A program made the translations under genes and the position numbers. Below are positions 36,321 to 45,322 of a stretch of 47,027 bases of DNA, in pieces; position 1 is the first letter of the stretch; the number at the start of each line of letters is the position of its first letter. Location of the stretch: NCBI GenBank assembly GCA_046483125.1, contig JAWODU010000004.1, forward strand, positions 1 through 47,027. The letters are read 5' to 3'. This DNA comes from JAWODU01 sp046483125 (lineage in GTDB: Bacteria; Verrucomicrobiota; Kiritimatiellia; UBA8416; JAWODU01). The notes under the pieces were generated by a model, which made no database searches, was not told the DNA's origin, and saw nothing but the letters and a program-made list of their open reading frames with translations.

Positions 36321-38123
36321 TTATTTTTCAGCGGTGTTCCCGTTTCCGGAGTCTTTTTCCCCGGGGTGCCATTCTTCTTCTTCGGCCCGGACATCCGACT
36401 GGTTGATCGCTTCATCGAAAGCTCCGGCCAGATCAACCATGTGATCGCCGCGTTTCAGGGCGTCGGCGCTCTCATCGTAGATTTTCGCGATCTCTTCCTC
36501 GGGCAGGGCCGCGGCCTTCATGCTGAGGCTTATGCGTTTTTCCTCTTTGTCGAGGCGCATCACCCGGGCTTCGACTTCGTCGCCGGGGTTCAGAACGTCC
36601 TTGACCTTTTCAACCCTTTCGTCGCTGATTTCGGAAATGTGCACCAGCCCGTCAACGCCTTCTTCAATTTCGACGAACGCGCCGAAAGCCGTTGTTTTTG
36701 TAACCTTGCCTTTAACCAGCTGCCCGATTCTGTAACGCGAATTTATAGTATCCCAGGGATCCTCGCCTGCCTGCTTCAATCCTAAACTTATTCTCCTGTT
36801 GCCGGAGTCCACTTCCAGAACAACAGCTTCTATTTCCTGCCCCTTTTCACCGATCTCTGAAGGATGTCCGACCTTGCGTGTCCATGACATATCGGAAACG
36901 TGGATCATACCGTCGATACCGTCCTCAAGTTCCACGAAAGCCCCATAAGAGGTGAAATTGCGGATTTCCCCTTTTACCTTTGAACCGACCGGGTAACGTT
37001 CCTGTACCGTGTCCCAGGGATTGTCCTCCGTCTGCCGGATGCCCAGGGCGATCTTCTGCGCTTCCTTGTCCACGCTCAACACTACGACGTCGACTTCCTC
37101 GCCTGCACTCAGAACATCCGAAGCCCTGGCTATCCTTTTAGTCCAGGATATTTCCGAAACGTGAACCAGGCCTTCGACTCCTTCTTTGAGTTCCACGAAA
37201 GCTCCATAAGGCGCCAGATTAACAACCTTGCCCCGCAGGCGGCTTCCAACCGGAAACTCCTGATCTATGCCTTCCCACGGGTTGGCTGTTTTCTGTTTAA
37301 GACCGAGGGAAACTCTTTCTTTTTCCCTGTCAACATCCAGGATTACCGTTTCAACTTCCTGGCCCACGGACAGCATTTCGGAGGGGTGCTTTATCCTGCC
37401 CCAGCTCATATCTGTAATGTGGAGAAGACCGTCGAGTCCGTCCAGATCAACGAAAGCTCCGAAATCTGTTATGTTTTTAACCATGCCGGTCCGGCGTTGT
37501 CCTTCTTCTATGGAATCGAGTAATTTCTTTTTCTTCTCTTCCATCTGTTCTTCAAGGAGTTGTCTCCTTGAAACGATGACGTTACGCCGTTCTTCGCTGA
37601 TCCGTATGAGTTTAACCTCGATTTCCCTGCCAATCCACACGTCCATGTCTCTCACCGGGGCGTTGTCGATCTGGGAACCCGGCAGGAACGCGCCGATCCC
37701 CCCGATATCGACTATGAGGCCGCCCTTGACTCTCTTCTTCGGCACCGTCCGCACGACACTGCCTTCGTTGTACTGCTCTATGAGCCGTTCCCATCTGAGT
37801 TTCTGGTCGGCCTTTTCCTTGCTGAGGGCGATCATGCCGTCTTCATTCTCGATCTCGGAAAGAAGCACGTCAAATTCATCTCCCGGCTTCACTGCCGGCA
37901 CGTCGCTGAATTCGTTCAGCGGAATAGCGCCTTCCGACTTGTAACCGATATCCATCAGCACTTCATTCGGTCTTACTTCAAGGACGGTGCCGCGCACTAT
38001 CGACCCTTCTTCGAAGTCCTTAAGGGTTTCTTCGTACATTTTCGCCATGCTTTCCCGGTCATCCACGGCGATAGCTGACATGTCGAAACCCGCGTGTGTT
38101 TTGTTTTCCATCTCTTGTTCCAT
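36321..38123 (-). CDS. rpsA: Ribosomal protein S1
   Basis: This 600-residue protein has six S1 RNA-binding domains. The first two are divergent (SIVRGTVLEVRPNEVLMDIGYKSEGAIPL and SVVRTVPKKRVKGGLIVDIGGIGAFLPGS), and four are canonical, each with a GAFVxL or GAFVxI strand and a GLxHxxxxSW- or SD-type turn. S1 binds mRNA on the 30S subunit and helps initiation on weak or structured sites. The ATG at 38123 is taken as start; an in-frame ATG at 38111 is possible. A perfect AGGAGG lies 30 bases upstream, too far for normal use, with a hairpin and a 7-codon frame between. Confidence 0.97.
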   Translation of the reverse strand: MEQEMENKTHAGFDMSAIAVDDRESMAKMYEETLKDFEEGSIVRGTVLEVRPNEVLMDIGYKSEGAIPLNEFSDVPAVKPGDEFDVLLSEIENEDGMIALSKEKADQKLRWERLIEQYNEGSVVRTVPKKRVKGGLIVDIGGIGAFLPGSQIDNAPVRDMDVWIGREIEVKLIRISEERRNVIVSRRQLLEEQMEEKKKKLLDSIEEGQRRTGMVKNITDFGAFVDLDGLDGLLHITDMSWGRIKHPSEMLSVGQEVETVILDVDREKERVSLGLKQKTANPWEGIDQEFPVGSRLRGKVVNLAPYGAFVELKEGVEGLVHVSEISWTKRIARASDVLSAGEEVDVVVLSVDKEAQKIALGIRQTEDNPWDTVQERYPVGSKVKGEIRNFTSYGAFVELEDGIDGMIHVSDMSWTRKVGHPSEIGEKGQEIEAVVLEVDSGNRRISLGLKQAGEDPWDTINSRYRIGQLVKGKVTKTTAFGAFVEIEEGVDGLVHISEISDERVEKVKDVLNPGDEVEARVMRLDKEEKRISLSMKAAALPEEEIAKIYDESADALKRGDHMVDLAGAFDEAINQSDVRAEEEEWHPGEKDSGNGNTAEK

Positions 38124-38126
38124 AAT

Positions 38127-38175
38127 CTAAATAGCCGCTTTTCGCGGCATTTACCTCCTGTAAGCAAACCTGCTT
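38127..38175 (-). promoter_or_regulatory. Structured rpsA leader with short upstream reading frame
   Basis: Reading toward rpsA on the minus strand: a hairpin AAGCA-GGTT-TGCTT (38175-38162) and a perfect AGGAGG (38159-38154). Next comes an ATG (38150) opening a 7-codon frame MPRKAAI that ends at TAG (38127), three bases before the rpsA ATG. A second hairpin GCCGC-GAAAA-GCGGC (38148-38134) lies inside that frame. The spacing AGGAGG to the upstream ATG is only three bases. E. coli rpsA has hairpin-flanked, autoregulated initiation; a similar role here, or coupling through the small frame, is inference. Confidence 0.5.
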
Positions 38176-38211
38176 GCGGGCGCGGTTCCTGCCCCTCGAT
38201 ACAAAACTTCA

Positions 38212-38241
38212 AATGTAGCACTTAGGCCAGCCGGCGTGCAA
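38212..38241 (-). promoter_or_regulatory. Putative sigma-70 promoter of rpsA
   Basis: On the minus strand TTGCAC (38241-38236) and TACATT (38217-38212) are 18 bases apart, each matching four of six consensus positions. The predicted transcript would start near 38205 and carry a leader of about 80 bases. It lies in the 178-bp gap after ispG. Confidence 0.35.
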
Positions 38242-38301
38242 TAAGTAAATATCGGGCGGTTTCGGAGCGAATACAGGCCGATCAGCTTCCGGTCCGCGGC
38301 G

Positions 38302-39399
38302 TCACGGTCTCCATTTCCGCACGCGCCGGACGACCTCTTCCGCGGCTTCAGCTTCGCTTACGGCGCCGCAGGCTTTGCCGTTTACAAAAAGCGCAAATTT
38401 TCCCTCTCCCCCCGCCAGCCCGATATCGGCCTCTTTTGCCTCGCCGGGTCCGTTCACGACGCATCCCATTACGGCCACACGGGGGCGCGGCTTTGTCGGG
38501 TTTGCGCGATAGTATTTCGAAAGTTCGCGCTCGATACCGGAGGCCGCCGATTGGACATCCACTTTCGCCCTGCCGCAGGTCGGGCAGGATATAACCGAGG
38601 GACCCTCGGCCCTCAGCCCGAGGCATCTCAGAAGCTCAACCGCCGCCGCCACTTCCCTGGCCGGGCTGTCCGTGAGCGATATCCGGATGGTGTCGCCTAT
38701 TCCCTCGGCGAGGAGTATGCCCATCGCCGTTGATGAAGCCACAGTGCCTCTCAGAAAAGTTCCTGCTTCGGTGACGCCGAGGTGCAGAGGATAATCAACG
38801 CGGTCGGAAAGGAGCCGGTACGCTGTCACCGTTCTCGCCACGTCACTGGCTTTGACGGATATTTTTATCAAATCAAACGAGAGATCTTCGAGTATTTTCA
38901 CGTTGCGCAGGGCGCTTTCCACCAGGGCTTCGGCCGTAGTTCCCCCGTGGGAAGCGGCAATGTCTTTCTGAAGCGATCCGGAATTCACGCCGATACGTAT
39001 CGGAATCCCGCGTTCGGCGGCTGTGGAGGTTATCTTCCTGATATCTTCTCTTTTACCTATATTGCCGGGATTAAGCCTGAGCGCGGCCGCTCCTGCTTCG
39101 GCCGATTTAACAGCCAGTCGGTAGTCGAAGTGAACATCGGCCACGATGGGGATCGGGCTCTTTTGCGTTATTTCCCCCAGAACTTTGCAGGAATCCTCAT
39201 CCGGTACGGCCACGCGTATTATGTCACAGCCCGCGTCTTCAGCTTCCTGTATTTGCCTGACCGTTGCTTTGACGTCCCGGGTATCGGTTTTGGTCATAGT
39301 CTGGACGCTTATCGGGGCGCCGCCCCCGACCGGTACATCCCCCACCCTGATCCGGCGGGCAGGCCGGCGCCGGGCCGGAAATCCGGTATGAGAGGTCAT
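38302..39399 (-). CDS. ispG: 4-hydroxy-3-methylbut-2-enyl-diphosphate synthase IspG (GcpE)
   Basis: IspG converts MEcPP to HMBPP in the MEP isoprenoid pathway, using a [4Fe-4S] cluster. The 365-residue protein shows VGGGAPISVQTMTKTDT, VADVHFDYRLA, LRLNPGNIG, IRIGVNSGSL, LGVTEAGT and GIGDTIRISLT. The cluster ligands C272, C275 (SCPTCGR) and C313 (MGCVVNGPGEA) are present with the catalytic glutamate E320. This is the short bacterial form without the central insertion of plants and Chlamydiae. The ATG overlaps the rseP stop by ATGA. It is the last gene of the queE-to-ispG run. Confidence 0.97.
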   Translation of the reverse strand: MTSHTGFPARRRPARRIRVGDVPVGGGAPISVQTMTKTDTRDVKATVRQIQEAEDAGCDIIRVAVPDEDSCKVLGEITQKSPIPIVADVHFDYRLAVKSAEAGAAALRLNPGNIGKREDIRKITSTAAERGIPIRIGVNSGSLQKDIAASHGGTTAEALVESALRNVKILEDLSFDLIKISVKASDVARTVTAYRLLSDRVDYPLHLGVTEAGTFLRGTVASSTAMGILLAEGIGDTIRISLTDSPAREVAAAVELLRCLGLRAEGPSVISCPTCGRAKVDVQSAASGIERELSKYYRANPTKPRPRVAVMGCVVNGPGEAKEADIGLAGGEGKFALFVNGKACGAVSEAEAAEEVVRRVRKWRP

Positions 39400-41060
39400 T
39401 CGTCAGCCTCCGAAGCCCGGTTTGTGACCGTTGAAGGTTCCCGGACCTGTTCGGTGTTTTCTTTCCTTTTCCCCGCGGCGAATCCGGAGAAAATCCTCAC
39501 GAAGTCGCGGAAGGTAATGAGCAGAATCACAGCCAGGAGCAGGACCATGAAGAAGTTCACCAGGATGTTGACTACGGTAGGATTGGCCCTGCGCCTGGTT
39601 ATCCCCTCCCAGAGAGCGAAAACAATGTGTCCTCCGTCCAGTACCGGTATCGGCAGAAGGTTCAGCACGGCAAGGTTGATATTGATAAAACGTATGAACC
39701 CTATTCCGTTCATAATACTCTGCTGGAGAGAGAACCAGAGAAGCAGAAATATCATCGGCGGACCGCTTACGCTTTTTGCCGCCTGCCCGGCTTCCCCGGG
39801 GGTGAGGAGCGCCTTCAGGACGCGAAAAATCATCAGGGCGTCGCTCTTGACCTGTGCCCACGGGTTCCTGTGCCGCATCCAGGGGGCGGTCGGCCTGTTC
39901 CCGAGCCTTACGCCTATAAGCAGCCGTTCAGCTTCAGCGTCGTATTCGGGGGTAACCTGCAGGCGTACAAGCCGGCCGTGCCGCTCCACGGCCAGGGGGA
40001 CCTGTTTGCCTTCGCTGGCGGCCACAAGGCGGCTGAAATGCTGCCAGCTCGCAACCGGAACGCCGTCGAAACTGACAATTCTGTCCCACCGTCTCAGTCC
40101 GGCCTTATCCGCGCTTTTGCCCGGAAGAATCTCATCAAGTATGGGAGCCACTGCCGGCTCGGTATGTTGAACCGGAAGTACTACCTCCACATCTGCCGGT
40201 TCCCCGTCTCGTTCCACGGTCAGGACCGCGCTTTCTCCCTCGCGGTCGGAGCTGAGAAAATCCAGGTGGGCACAGCTTACAACTTTCTGACCGTCGAGAG
40301 CGGTTATCAGATCGCCTTCGTTGAGCGCCGTTTCCCCGGATTCCTCCTCGGGGATCTCCGACACCACACAGGGAACGGCTTTAACAATGCCCGGGACGGC
40401 AACGTTTATGCCTTCACCCTCAAGGGGTACTCTGGCCGTGATTCCGGTTCCGTCACGCAAAACAGTGATTTCGACAATGCTGGTGTCCCCCGCACCGAGG
40501 ACGCATTCCTCCCGTAACCTGTACCAGGAATCGATTTCCCGGCCGTTTACGCGGGTTATGCGGTCGCCGGGGCGCAATCCGCTTTCATGGGCCCGGCTGT
40601 CCGCGGCGACGTTGCCGATGAAGGGCGCGTCGAGGTTCGTATTCACCGGAGGGCCGAGAAAAATCGCCCACGCCAGTACTATGCCCAGAAGCACGTTTCC
40701 GCCGGCTCCTGCGAGTGAAACAGCGATTTTTTTCCATGGCGATACCGGGGGCAATGAACGTTTGCCGGAGTTCTCATCGTCCACAGACGGTTCTTTGCCC
40801 TGTATCCCCGACATGCCGGCCGGGTCCAGTTGCGGCAGTGCCACGTAGCCGCCGAAGGGAATACAGCCGATTTTATAGGTAATGCCTTTCCGCTTTTTTT
40901 TCCATATGGCGGGGCCGAAACCGATTGAGAACACGTCCACCACCATCCCTGCGGCCACGGCGGTCAGAAAGTGACCGAATTCGTGAATGAATATGGTCAG
41001 TCCGAAGAAAACCACCAGCACGACGGCGCGGTAAACTATGTCTGAAATTACCTCAAGCAT
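39396..41060 (-). CDS. rseP: RseP-type site-2 metalloprotease with three PDZ-like domains
   Basis: This 554-residue membrane zinc protease has HEFGH at 26-30 in the first helix and the third zinc-ligand motif NLLPIPVLDGGH (N467, D475) in a late helix. Such enzymes cut membrane segments of anti-sigma factors or signal-peptide remnants. Between the helices are three PDZ-like units, about 146-214, 226-297 and 304-371; E. coli RseP has two and is about 100 residues shorter. The first and third carry clear GLRPGDRI and AGLRRWDRI motifs, while the middle one is more degenerate. It lies 25 bases after dxr and overlaps ispG, a common conserved neighbourhood. Confidence 0.96.
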   Translation of the reverse strand: MLEVISDIVYRAVVLVVFFGLTIFIHEFGHFLTAVAAGMVVDVFSIGFGPAIWKKKRKGITYKIGCIPFGGYVALPQLDPAGMSGIQGKEPSVDDENSGKRSLPPVSPWKKIAVSLAGAGGNVLLGIVLAWAIFLGPPVNTNLDAPFIGNVAADSRAHESGLRPGDRITRVNGREIDSWYRLREECVLGAGDTSIVEITVLRDGTGITARVPLEGEGINVAVPGIVKAVPCVVSEIPEEESGETALNEGDLITALDGQKVVSCAHLDFLSSDREGESAVLTVERDGEPADVEVVLPVQHTEPAVAPILDEILPGKSADKAGLRRWDRIVSFDGVPVASWQHFSRLVAASEGKQVPLAVERHGRLVRLQVTPEYDAEAERLLIGVRLGNRPTAPWMRHRNPWAQVKSDALMIFRVLKALLTPGEAGQAAKSVSGPPMIFLLLWFSLQQSIMNGIGFIRFININLAVLNLLPIPVLDGGHIVFALWEGITRRRANPTVVNILVNFFMVLLLAVILLITFRDFVRIFSGFAAGKRKENTEQVREPSTVTNRASEADE

Positions 41061-41085
41061 GATTCATGTTCCGGGGGCGAAAGTC

Positions 41086-42243
41086 TCATTCGGCGGTCTT
41101 TGCGCACAGCATTTCCGCCTGTTCCCTTGCCCGCGTGTCACATTGCAGTATCGCGTTTAACCCCGGCTCGTCAATTATTTCGTGCTTCCGCATGGTCTCC
41201 TCTACCACGCGCGGTATGCCGGAGAATGGAATGGCCCCGGCAACGAATTTTGAAACCGCCACTTCGTTGGCGGCGTTCATAACGGCGGGCATAGTGCCTC
41301 CTGCAAGGCCGGCTGTCCTGGCCAGGCGGAGGCACGGGAATCGGTTTTCATCGGGTTTTCTGAAATTGAGCGACCCGCAGCGGGCGAGATCCAGCGAGGG
41401 AAGATCGGCGGACAACCTGTCCGGATACGTCAGAGCGTACTGTATGGCAAAACGCATGTCCGGCACGCTCATCTGGGCCAGAATACTGCGATCCCGGAAT
41501 TCCACGAGGGAATGGACAATGCTTTCCGGGTGAACCAGGACTTCGACAGCCGAGAAAGGAACATCGAACAGCCAGGCGGCTTCAATCATCTCCAGCCCCT
41601 TGTTCATCATGGTTGCCGAATCAATTGAGACCTTTTCCCCCATGGACCAGTTAGGGTGCGAAAGAGCGTCCTCGACTGTAACGCTGTCAAAATCCGCCTC
41701 CGGCCGGTTTTCGAAAGGGCCTCCTGAAGCCGTAAGGATTATTCTGGAGACTTCGGCGGCGCGCGCGCCGTCAAGACATTGATGAAGCGCGCTCTGCTCG
41801 CTGTCCACGGGAAGCAGTCCGACACGATGCTTTGAGCAGGCTTGAGTCAACAGCCCTCCGGCCGAAACGAGTACCTCTTTTGTCGCCAGGGCCACGTCTT
41901 TCCCGCTTTGAACGGCGCCGAGCACCGGCGAGAGTCCCGAAAGGCCGACTACGGCGCACAGGAGAGTATCCGCTTCGAGCTTACTTGCCATTTCATCAAG
42001 ACCTTCTGGGCCTGAGAAGACGTTAAGGCCGAGCGGCGCCGACTTACTGCATTCTTCAGCGGCGAGAGGGTCGGCTATCGCGACGTTCGAAACGGAGAAT
42101 TCCTCGGCCTGTTTCAGTAGAAGGCGCCAGTTGCTTCGGGCCGAAAGACCTGAGACAACCAGGTCTTTATTTAGGGCGGAAACGACGCGCAAAGCATTCC
42201 GGCCTATGGAACCCGTACTGCCCAGTATGATTATTCGTTTCAC
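41086..42243 (-). CDS. dxr: 1-deoxy-D-xylulose-5-phosphate reductoisomerase
   Basis: Dxr makes MEP from DXP with NADPH. The protein has about 385 residues, starting RIIILGSTGSIGRNALRVV. It continues with ALATKEVLVSAGGLLTQ, LLPVDSEQSALHQCL, the flexible loop LTASGGPF, SHPNWSMGEKVSIDSATMMNKGLEMIEA with metal and substrate ligands, and a C-terminal AANEVAV. The GTG at 42243 matches the family N terminus. An in-frame ATG at 42273 would add ten residues read from a GTGAAACG tandem repeat. The upstream spacer is unusually purine-rich on this strand. Confidence 0.96.
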   Translation of the reverse strand: MKRIIILGSTGSIGRNALRVVSALNKDLVVSGLSARSNWRLLLKQAEEFSVSNVAIADPLAAEECSKSAPLGLNVFSGPEGLDEMASKLEADTLLCAVVGLSGLSPVLGAVQSGKDVALATKEVLVSAGGLLTQACSKHRVGLLPVDSEQSALHQCLDGARAAEVSRIILTASGGPFENRPEADFDSVTVEDALSHPNWSMGEKVSIDSATMMNKGLEMIEAAWLFDVPFSAVEVLVHPESIVHSLVEFRDRSILAQMSVPDMRFAIQYALTYPDRLSADLPSLDLARCGSLNFRKPDENRFPCLRLARTAGLAGGTMPAVMNAANEVAVSKFVAGAIPFSGIPRVVEETMRKHEIIDEPGLNAILQCDTRAREQAEMLCAKTAE

Positions 42244-42366
42244 TTTCCTCGTTTCACGTTTCACGTTGCACATTCCACTTTCTGCTTTCAGCTTTTCTCC
42301 TCCCCGACCTTTCCGCCCTTCCTGTAGATCTCTCTTCCGTCGTCCGTCATCCGTCTTCTGACCTTG
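42236..42366. repeat. Polypurine spacer with GTGAAACG and GACGGA-type repeats between cdsA and dxr
   Basis: The plus strand is strongly pyrimidine-rich. CGTTTCAC occurs at 42236-42243, 42250-42257 and 42257-42264, the first copy covering the dxr GTG start codon. Near cdsA, CCGTCGTCCGTCATCCGTC-like units repeat with a six- to seven-base period. The region is not coding. Simple repeats of this kind arise by slippage; no function is visible. Confidence 0.7.
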
Positions 42367-43305
42367 CTATTCTCCGAAAAATGTCAGCGCTATATACAGG
42401 ATAGGTGCCGCGAACAGCAGGCTGTCCAGTATGTCCAGAATCCCTCCCATGCCGGGTATAACGGAACCCGAATCTTTTGCCCCGGAGGCCCGTTTCAGCA
42501 GTGATTCAAACAGGTCCCCGGCGGTACCGGCAAGGGAAAGAAGAAAGCCCAGGGCAAGCGCCTGCTCCGGGAGTATGCTTATTTTACCGAAGTGAAAACC
42601 CGCCGCCCCGCAGAAAATCATGCCCGCCGTGGTGCCCGCGACAATACCCCCGATCAGGCCTTCCCAGGTTTTCTTCGGAGAAATTCTCGGAACCAGTTTG
42701 TGTCTGCCGATAAGACTGCCGGTAAAGAAGGCCCCGGTATCGGTGAGCTTTACTACTACCACCAGGTAGAAAATCAGCTGGCGGCCGGTTTCCCCGATCC
42801 GCCATACGCTGACGGCGCTGTCCCACGCGAACGCCAGCCTGGTGAAAAAATTGAACAGAAACGGCACGTACCATATCCCGAAAAGGGTACAGCCGATAGT
42901 GACAAGCGGTTTGTCGTTATGTTTCTGCGGAAACTGCCGGAGGAAGACGGCTATGAGTGTTGCGATAAGGACCGCCTGCTCGAGCTTATAGGCCGTTGCC
43001 ATTTCCGCCGTTCGCGGTCCCAGGGCGTAAAAAGTCGCGGCTATCAGGGCCGATCCGCAGATAAGGCCTATAACCCGGAACACGGGCATTCCCGCTCTTT
43101 CCATGATTCGGTAGAACTCCAGCTGGGCCAGTGCGGAAACAGCGAGCAGGGCTATGAGTGTTCCGAGAGGCGGAACATAATAGGCAGTCAGGACAAGAGC
43201 CGCGGCGGTCGCGATGCCGCTGATGAATCGCCGAACGAGTTTATGACGTTTTATCAGCGAGTCCAGTGTCCTGGGTGTGGTTTCAGTATCCTGCTGCCGG
43301 TTCAT
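42367..43305 (-). CDS. cdsA: Phosphatidate cytidylyltransferase CdsA
   Basis: CdsA makes CDP-diacylglycerol, the precursor of bacterial phospholipids, from CTP and phosphatidate. The 312-residue protein has about eight membrane helices and the family signature near its C terminus: SLLKRASGAKDSGSVIPGMGGILDILDSL, preceded by LIGRHKLVPRISPKKTWEGLIGG. Length is in the upper normal range because of the polar N terminus. The ATG at 43305 overlaps the uppS stop by four bases, the usual uppS-cdsA coupling. Confidence 0.96.
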   Translation of the reverse strand: MNRQQDTETTPRTLDSLIKRHKLVRRFISGIATAAALVLTAYYVPPLGTLIALLAVSALAQLEFYRIMERAGMPVFRVIGLICGSALIAATFYALGPRTAEMATAYKLEQAVLIATLIAVFLRQFPQKHNDKPLVTIGCTLFGIWYVPFLFNFFTRLAFAWDSAVSVWRIGETGRQLIFYLVVVVKLTDTGAFFTGSLIGRHKLVPRISPKKTWEGLIGGIVAGTTAGMIFCGAAGFHFGKISILPEQALALGFLLSLAGTAGDLFESLLKRASGAKDSGSVIPGMGGILDILDSLLFAAPILYIALTFFGE

Positions 43306-44015
43306 TCGATGTTACCGAAGCGTCTATGGCGTTTTGCGTATTCTTCCAATGCGTCCATAAATTCCTTCTCTCCGAAGTCCGGCCACAGCACGTCTGTGAC
43401 ATAGAGTTCGGAATAAGAGACCTGCCAGAGCAGAAAATTACTCAGCCGCATCTCTCCGCTGGTCCGTATCAGGAGGTCCGGGTCCGGAACGTCCGGCGCG
43501 TAAAGGCGGGCGGCAACGGTATCTTCGTTTATATCTTCCGGGTCGAGTTTGCCCGACCTGACCTCACGCGCGATCGCTCTGGCGGCACGGGCTATTTCAG
43601 CACGCCCGCCGTAACTCAATGCCAGGATCAGGTGTCCCGCCTCGTACCCGGCCGTGGCGCGGATTACGCGGTATAACTCTTTCTGTACCTCCCGCGGCAG
43701 ATCCTCGATCCGCCCTATTACTCTGAGCCTGACTTTCTGTTCGTGCAATTCCTGTTCATGGTTACTGATGAATAAAAGCAGGAGGGACATAAGGCCCTGG
43801 ACTTCGGCAGGCGGCCTGCGCCAGTTCTCGACGCTGAAGGCGTACAGGGTCAGATACTTTACGCCGGCATCACGGCAGGCCGTAATGACTTTGCGAACGG
43901 ATTCGGAACCGCGTTCGTGGCCCTTGAGACGCGGCAGTCCTTTGCGCCCGGCCCACCGGCCGTTGCCGTCCATAACTATCGCGACGTGGCGAGGTATTTT
44001 ATTTTCTGATGCCAT
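43302..44015 (-). CDS. uppS: Isoprenyl transferase (undecaprenyl diphosphate synthase)
   Basis: This 237-residue cis-prenyltransferase makes the long polyprenyl diphosphate carrier for peptidoglycan and O-antigen. Motifs: HVAIVMDGNGRWA with catalytic D16, GHERGSESV, YLTLYAFSVENWRRP, LALSYGGRAEIARA, and the IPP-binding LIRTSGEMRLSNFLLWQVSYSELY. It starts 16 bases after the purA stop. Together with dxr and ispG in the same run it supplies the carrier lipid from MEP-pathway units. Confidence 0.97.
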   Translation of the reverse strand: MASENKIPRHVAIVMDGNGRWAGRKGLPRLKGHERGSESVRKVITACRDAGVKYLTLYAFSVENWRRPPAEVQGLMSLLLLFISNHEQELHEQKVRLRVIGRIEDLPREVQKELYRVIRATAGYEAGHLILALSYGGRAEIARAARAIAREVRSGKLDPEDINEDTVAARLYAPDVPDPDLLIRTSGEMRLSNFLLWQVSYSELYVTDVLWPDFGEKEFMDALEEYAKRHRRFGNIE

Positions 44016-44031
44016 AAGAACTATCGAAACG

Positions 44032-45309
44032 TCAGACGGCGAGCCTGATAGTGCTGTCGCGGCCCGGACCCACGGAAAGAATACCTACGGGCGCTCCGCT
44101 CAGTTCGCTCAACCTGTCAATATAAGCCCTTGCTTTCGCGGGCAGATCACCCAGGCTCCCGGCCCCCGAAGTGGAGACACGCCATCCGGGCATTTCCTCG
44201 TAGACGGGAGTACATTTCTCAAGGACTCTTAGATTAGCCGGGACAGTCTGCAATTTCCTTCCTTCACATTCGTAGGCGGTGCATATCCTGATTGTGTCCA
44301 TAGTGTCCAGCACGTCCAGTTTTGTCACGGCCAGGTAATCGACTCCGTTCAGGGTCACCGAGTAGCGGGCAATCACTGCGTCAAACCAGCCGCAGCGGCG
44401 GGGCCGGCCTGTAGTCGCTCCGTATTCGCTGCCGCGTTCTCCCAGTGTCTTGCCGACAGCGTCGGAAAGTTCCGTTGGAAAGGGTCCTTCTCCGACACGT
44501 GTGCTGTATGCCTTCATAACGCCAATTACCCGATCGATACGATGAGGCGCCACCCCTGAGCCCGTACACGCGCCCCCAACGGAAGCGTTGGACGAGGTTA
44601 CGAACGGATAAGTACCGAAATCAATATCCAGCATTGTTCCCTGGGCGCCTTCAAAAAGAATCGACTTGCCGTGCTTCACGGCATCATTAAGCAGTTTCAT
44701 GGAATCCTTTACGTAGGGAGCCAGCCGTTTGCCGGCTTCAGTATATTCCCGGGTGATTGAGGACGGATCGACGGTCTGTCCGCCGAGTGCTGTAATAACC
44801 TTGTTGGCTCTCTCCACGCATACCTTGAAGGTCTCGCCGAAGCAATCATCGACAAGATCGCAAGTGCGGAGCCCCACGCGGGTCACCTTGTCCCCGTAGG
44901 CCGGGCCGATACCGCGTTTTGTTGTTCCTATTCTTCTTCCGGCGAATTTCTTTCCTTCGCGCCATTCGTCTATGCCCCGGTGATAACCGAAAACAACATG
45001 CGCCCGGTCGCTAACTGCCAATCTGTCATCTACGGAAATACCGCGTCTGGACAGTTCCTCGATTTCTTCGAGCAGAGCCACGGGGTCCACTACGACGCCG
45101 TTGCCTATGACGCACGTCTTCTCAGGGTGAAGTATTCCGGACGGAATGAGGTGCAGGACATATTTCTCGTCGTTTGTTTTTACCGTGTGTCCGGCGTTGT
45201 TTCCGCCCTGGTAACGCACAACCACGTCGGCATCCGCGGTCAGCACGTCGATTACCTTTCCTTTACCTTCATCACCCCACTGACACCCTATCAGGACCGT
45301 GTTACTCAT
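44032..45309 (-). CDS. purA: Adenylosuccinate synthetase
   Basis: PurA joins IMP and aspartate with GTP, the first step toward AMP. The 425-residue protein starts VLIGCQWGDEGKGKVID (GTP loop GDEGKGK at 12-18) and continues with YQGGNNAGHT, RAHVVFGYH, IGTTKRGIGPAY, ILFEGAQGTMLDID, TSSNASVGGACTGSG, TTGRPRRCGWFD, and a C-terminal SVGPGRDSTI. The ATG at 45309 has GGAG about eight bases upstream and follows the queC stop by 13 bases; an earlier in-frame ATG would overlap queC. Confidence 0.98.
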   Translation of the reverse strand: MSNTVLIGCQWGDEGKGKVIDVLTADADVVVRYQGGNNAGHTVKTNDEKYVLHLIPSGILHPEKTCVIGNGVVVDPVALLEEIEELSRRGISVDDRLAVSDRAHVVFGYHRGIDEWREGKKFAGRRIGTTKRGIGPAYGDKVTRVGLRTCDLVDDCFGETFKVCVERANKVITALGGQTVDPSSITREYTEAGKRLAPYVKDSMKLLNDAVKHGKSILFEGAQGTMLDIDFGTYPFVTSSNASVGGACTGSGVAPHRIDRVIGVMKAYSTRVGEGPFPTELSDAVGKTLGERGSEYGATTGRPRRCGWFDAVIARYSVTLNGVDYLAVTKLDVLDTMDTIRICTAYECEGRKLQTVPANLRVLEKCTPVYEEMPGWRVSTSGAGSLGDLPAKARAYIDRLSELSGAPVGILSVGPGRDSTIRLAV

Positions 45310-45322
45310 TGTCTTTTCTCCT

